The notes below the pieces were generated by a model that had not been told where the DNA came from, searched no databases, and worked only from the letters and a program-made list of their open reading frames with translations. Shown piece after piece: positions 5,712 to 5,808 of a stretch of DNA of 5,808 nt. Numbering within the stretch: position 1 is the first letter of the stretch; each line of letters opens with the position of its first letter. Both the position numbers and the translations under genes were made by a program. Source of the stretch: Desulfobacteraceae bacterium (GTDB taxonomy: Bacteria > Desulfobacterota > Desulfobacteria > Desulfobacterales > UBA11574); the NCBI GenBank assembly GCA_029857875.1, contig JAOUGB010000174.1, forward strand, positions 1 through 5,808, written 5' to 3'.

Positions 5712-5742
5712 CGGGGAATCCTGCCCCGCGCTGCGGGATTTC
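5712..5742. repeat. GC-rich hairpin repeat, copy 2
   Basis: This 31-base unit matches copy 1 at 5467-5498 at both ends, with a centre reading CCCGCGCTGCGGG that can alternatively form a tight CCCGC/GCGGG hairpin. It lies about 45 bases past the orphan terminator, so the two copies bracket that unit. Confidence 0.7.
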
Positions 5743-5808
5743 ACATCATTTGGTTTAAATAAAAGTGTTCAACGGAATACCTATATTTTCAATTTGTTTT
5801 CCATTAAT

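Larger units (their letters stand above)
5327..5808. other. Non-coding right end with repeats and an orphan transcription unit
   Basis: No convincing protein-coding frame is present on either strand. From left to right it holds an AT-rich tract (to about 5466), a GC-rich island with hairpins (5467-5527), a plus-strand promoter with operator-like dyad (5575-5604), an intrinsic-terminator hairpin (5622-5666), a second copy of the GC-rich repeat (5712-5742) and an AT-rich tail to the window edge. The sharp GC contrast of the two repeat copies against their surroundings suggests that they were inserted or dispersed elements. Confidence 0.6.

Noticed and set aside
5467..5742. The two GC-rich repeats as a CRISPR array
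   Set aside because: There are only two copies, about 245 bases apart, with no regular spacers and no cas genes.

Overview
The window reads as a chromosomal segment of moderate GC from a bacterium that is probably a Desulfobacterota (deltaproteobacterial sulfate-reducer type). The basis is my memory of family resemblance for the TGS-domain GTPase, the NMN adenylyltransferase-like protein, the cysteine desulfurase and the two exported proteins. There is no rRNA marker, so this is an inference. I see no tRNA, rRNA, CRISPR array, transposase or integrase.

Left part, plus strand (1-2100). An AT-rich leader of 344 bases carries one credible sigma70-type promoter. It is followed by a 328-aa TGS-domain GTPase, a 48-aa two-helix membrane peptide (1357-1503), and a 192-aa nicotinate/nicotinamide-nucleotide adenylyltransferase-like protein. 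The gaps are 25 and 18 bases, so the three probably share a transcript. None has a strong Shine-Dalgarno sequence.

Middle and right, minus strand (2127-5271). A PLP-dependent cysteine desulfurase converges on the adenylyltransferase gene with a 26-base gap. Its catalytic loop resembles that of selenocysteine lyase. Upstream of it on the same strand are an exported rhodanese-like sulfurtransferase and an exported transglutaminase-like protein with a complete Cys-His-Asp triad. The gaps are about 200 bases and two of the genes have promoter-like sequences, so these look like separately transcribed neighbours rather than a tight operon. Desulfurase plus rhodanese suggests sulfur (or selenium) transfer, but the rhodanese carries a signal peptide and the desulfurase does not, so they should act in different compartments. 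Ribosome-binding sites favour starts at ATG 3272, GTG 4026 and TTG 5271.

Right end (5279-5808). About 530 bases have no convincing coding potential but clear structure. There is a promoter for the transglutaminase gene, two direct copies of a 31-32 base GC-rich hairpin repeat, and between the copies a compact plus-strand unit. That unit has a perfect TTGACA box, a 23-base dyad lying between the -35 and over the -10, and then, only about 20 bases past the expected transcription start, a perfect 9-bp hairpin with a T-run. It looks like an orphan regulated small RNA of about 60 nt, or a promoter-attenuator for a gene beyond the window, and is the most unusual thing here.
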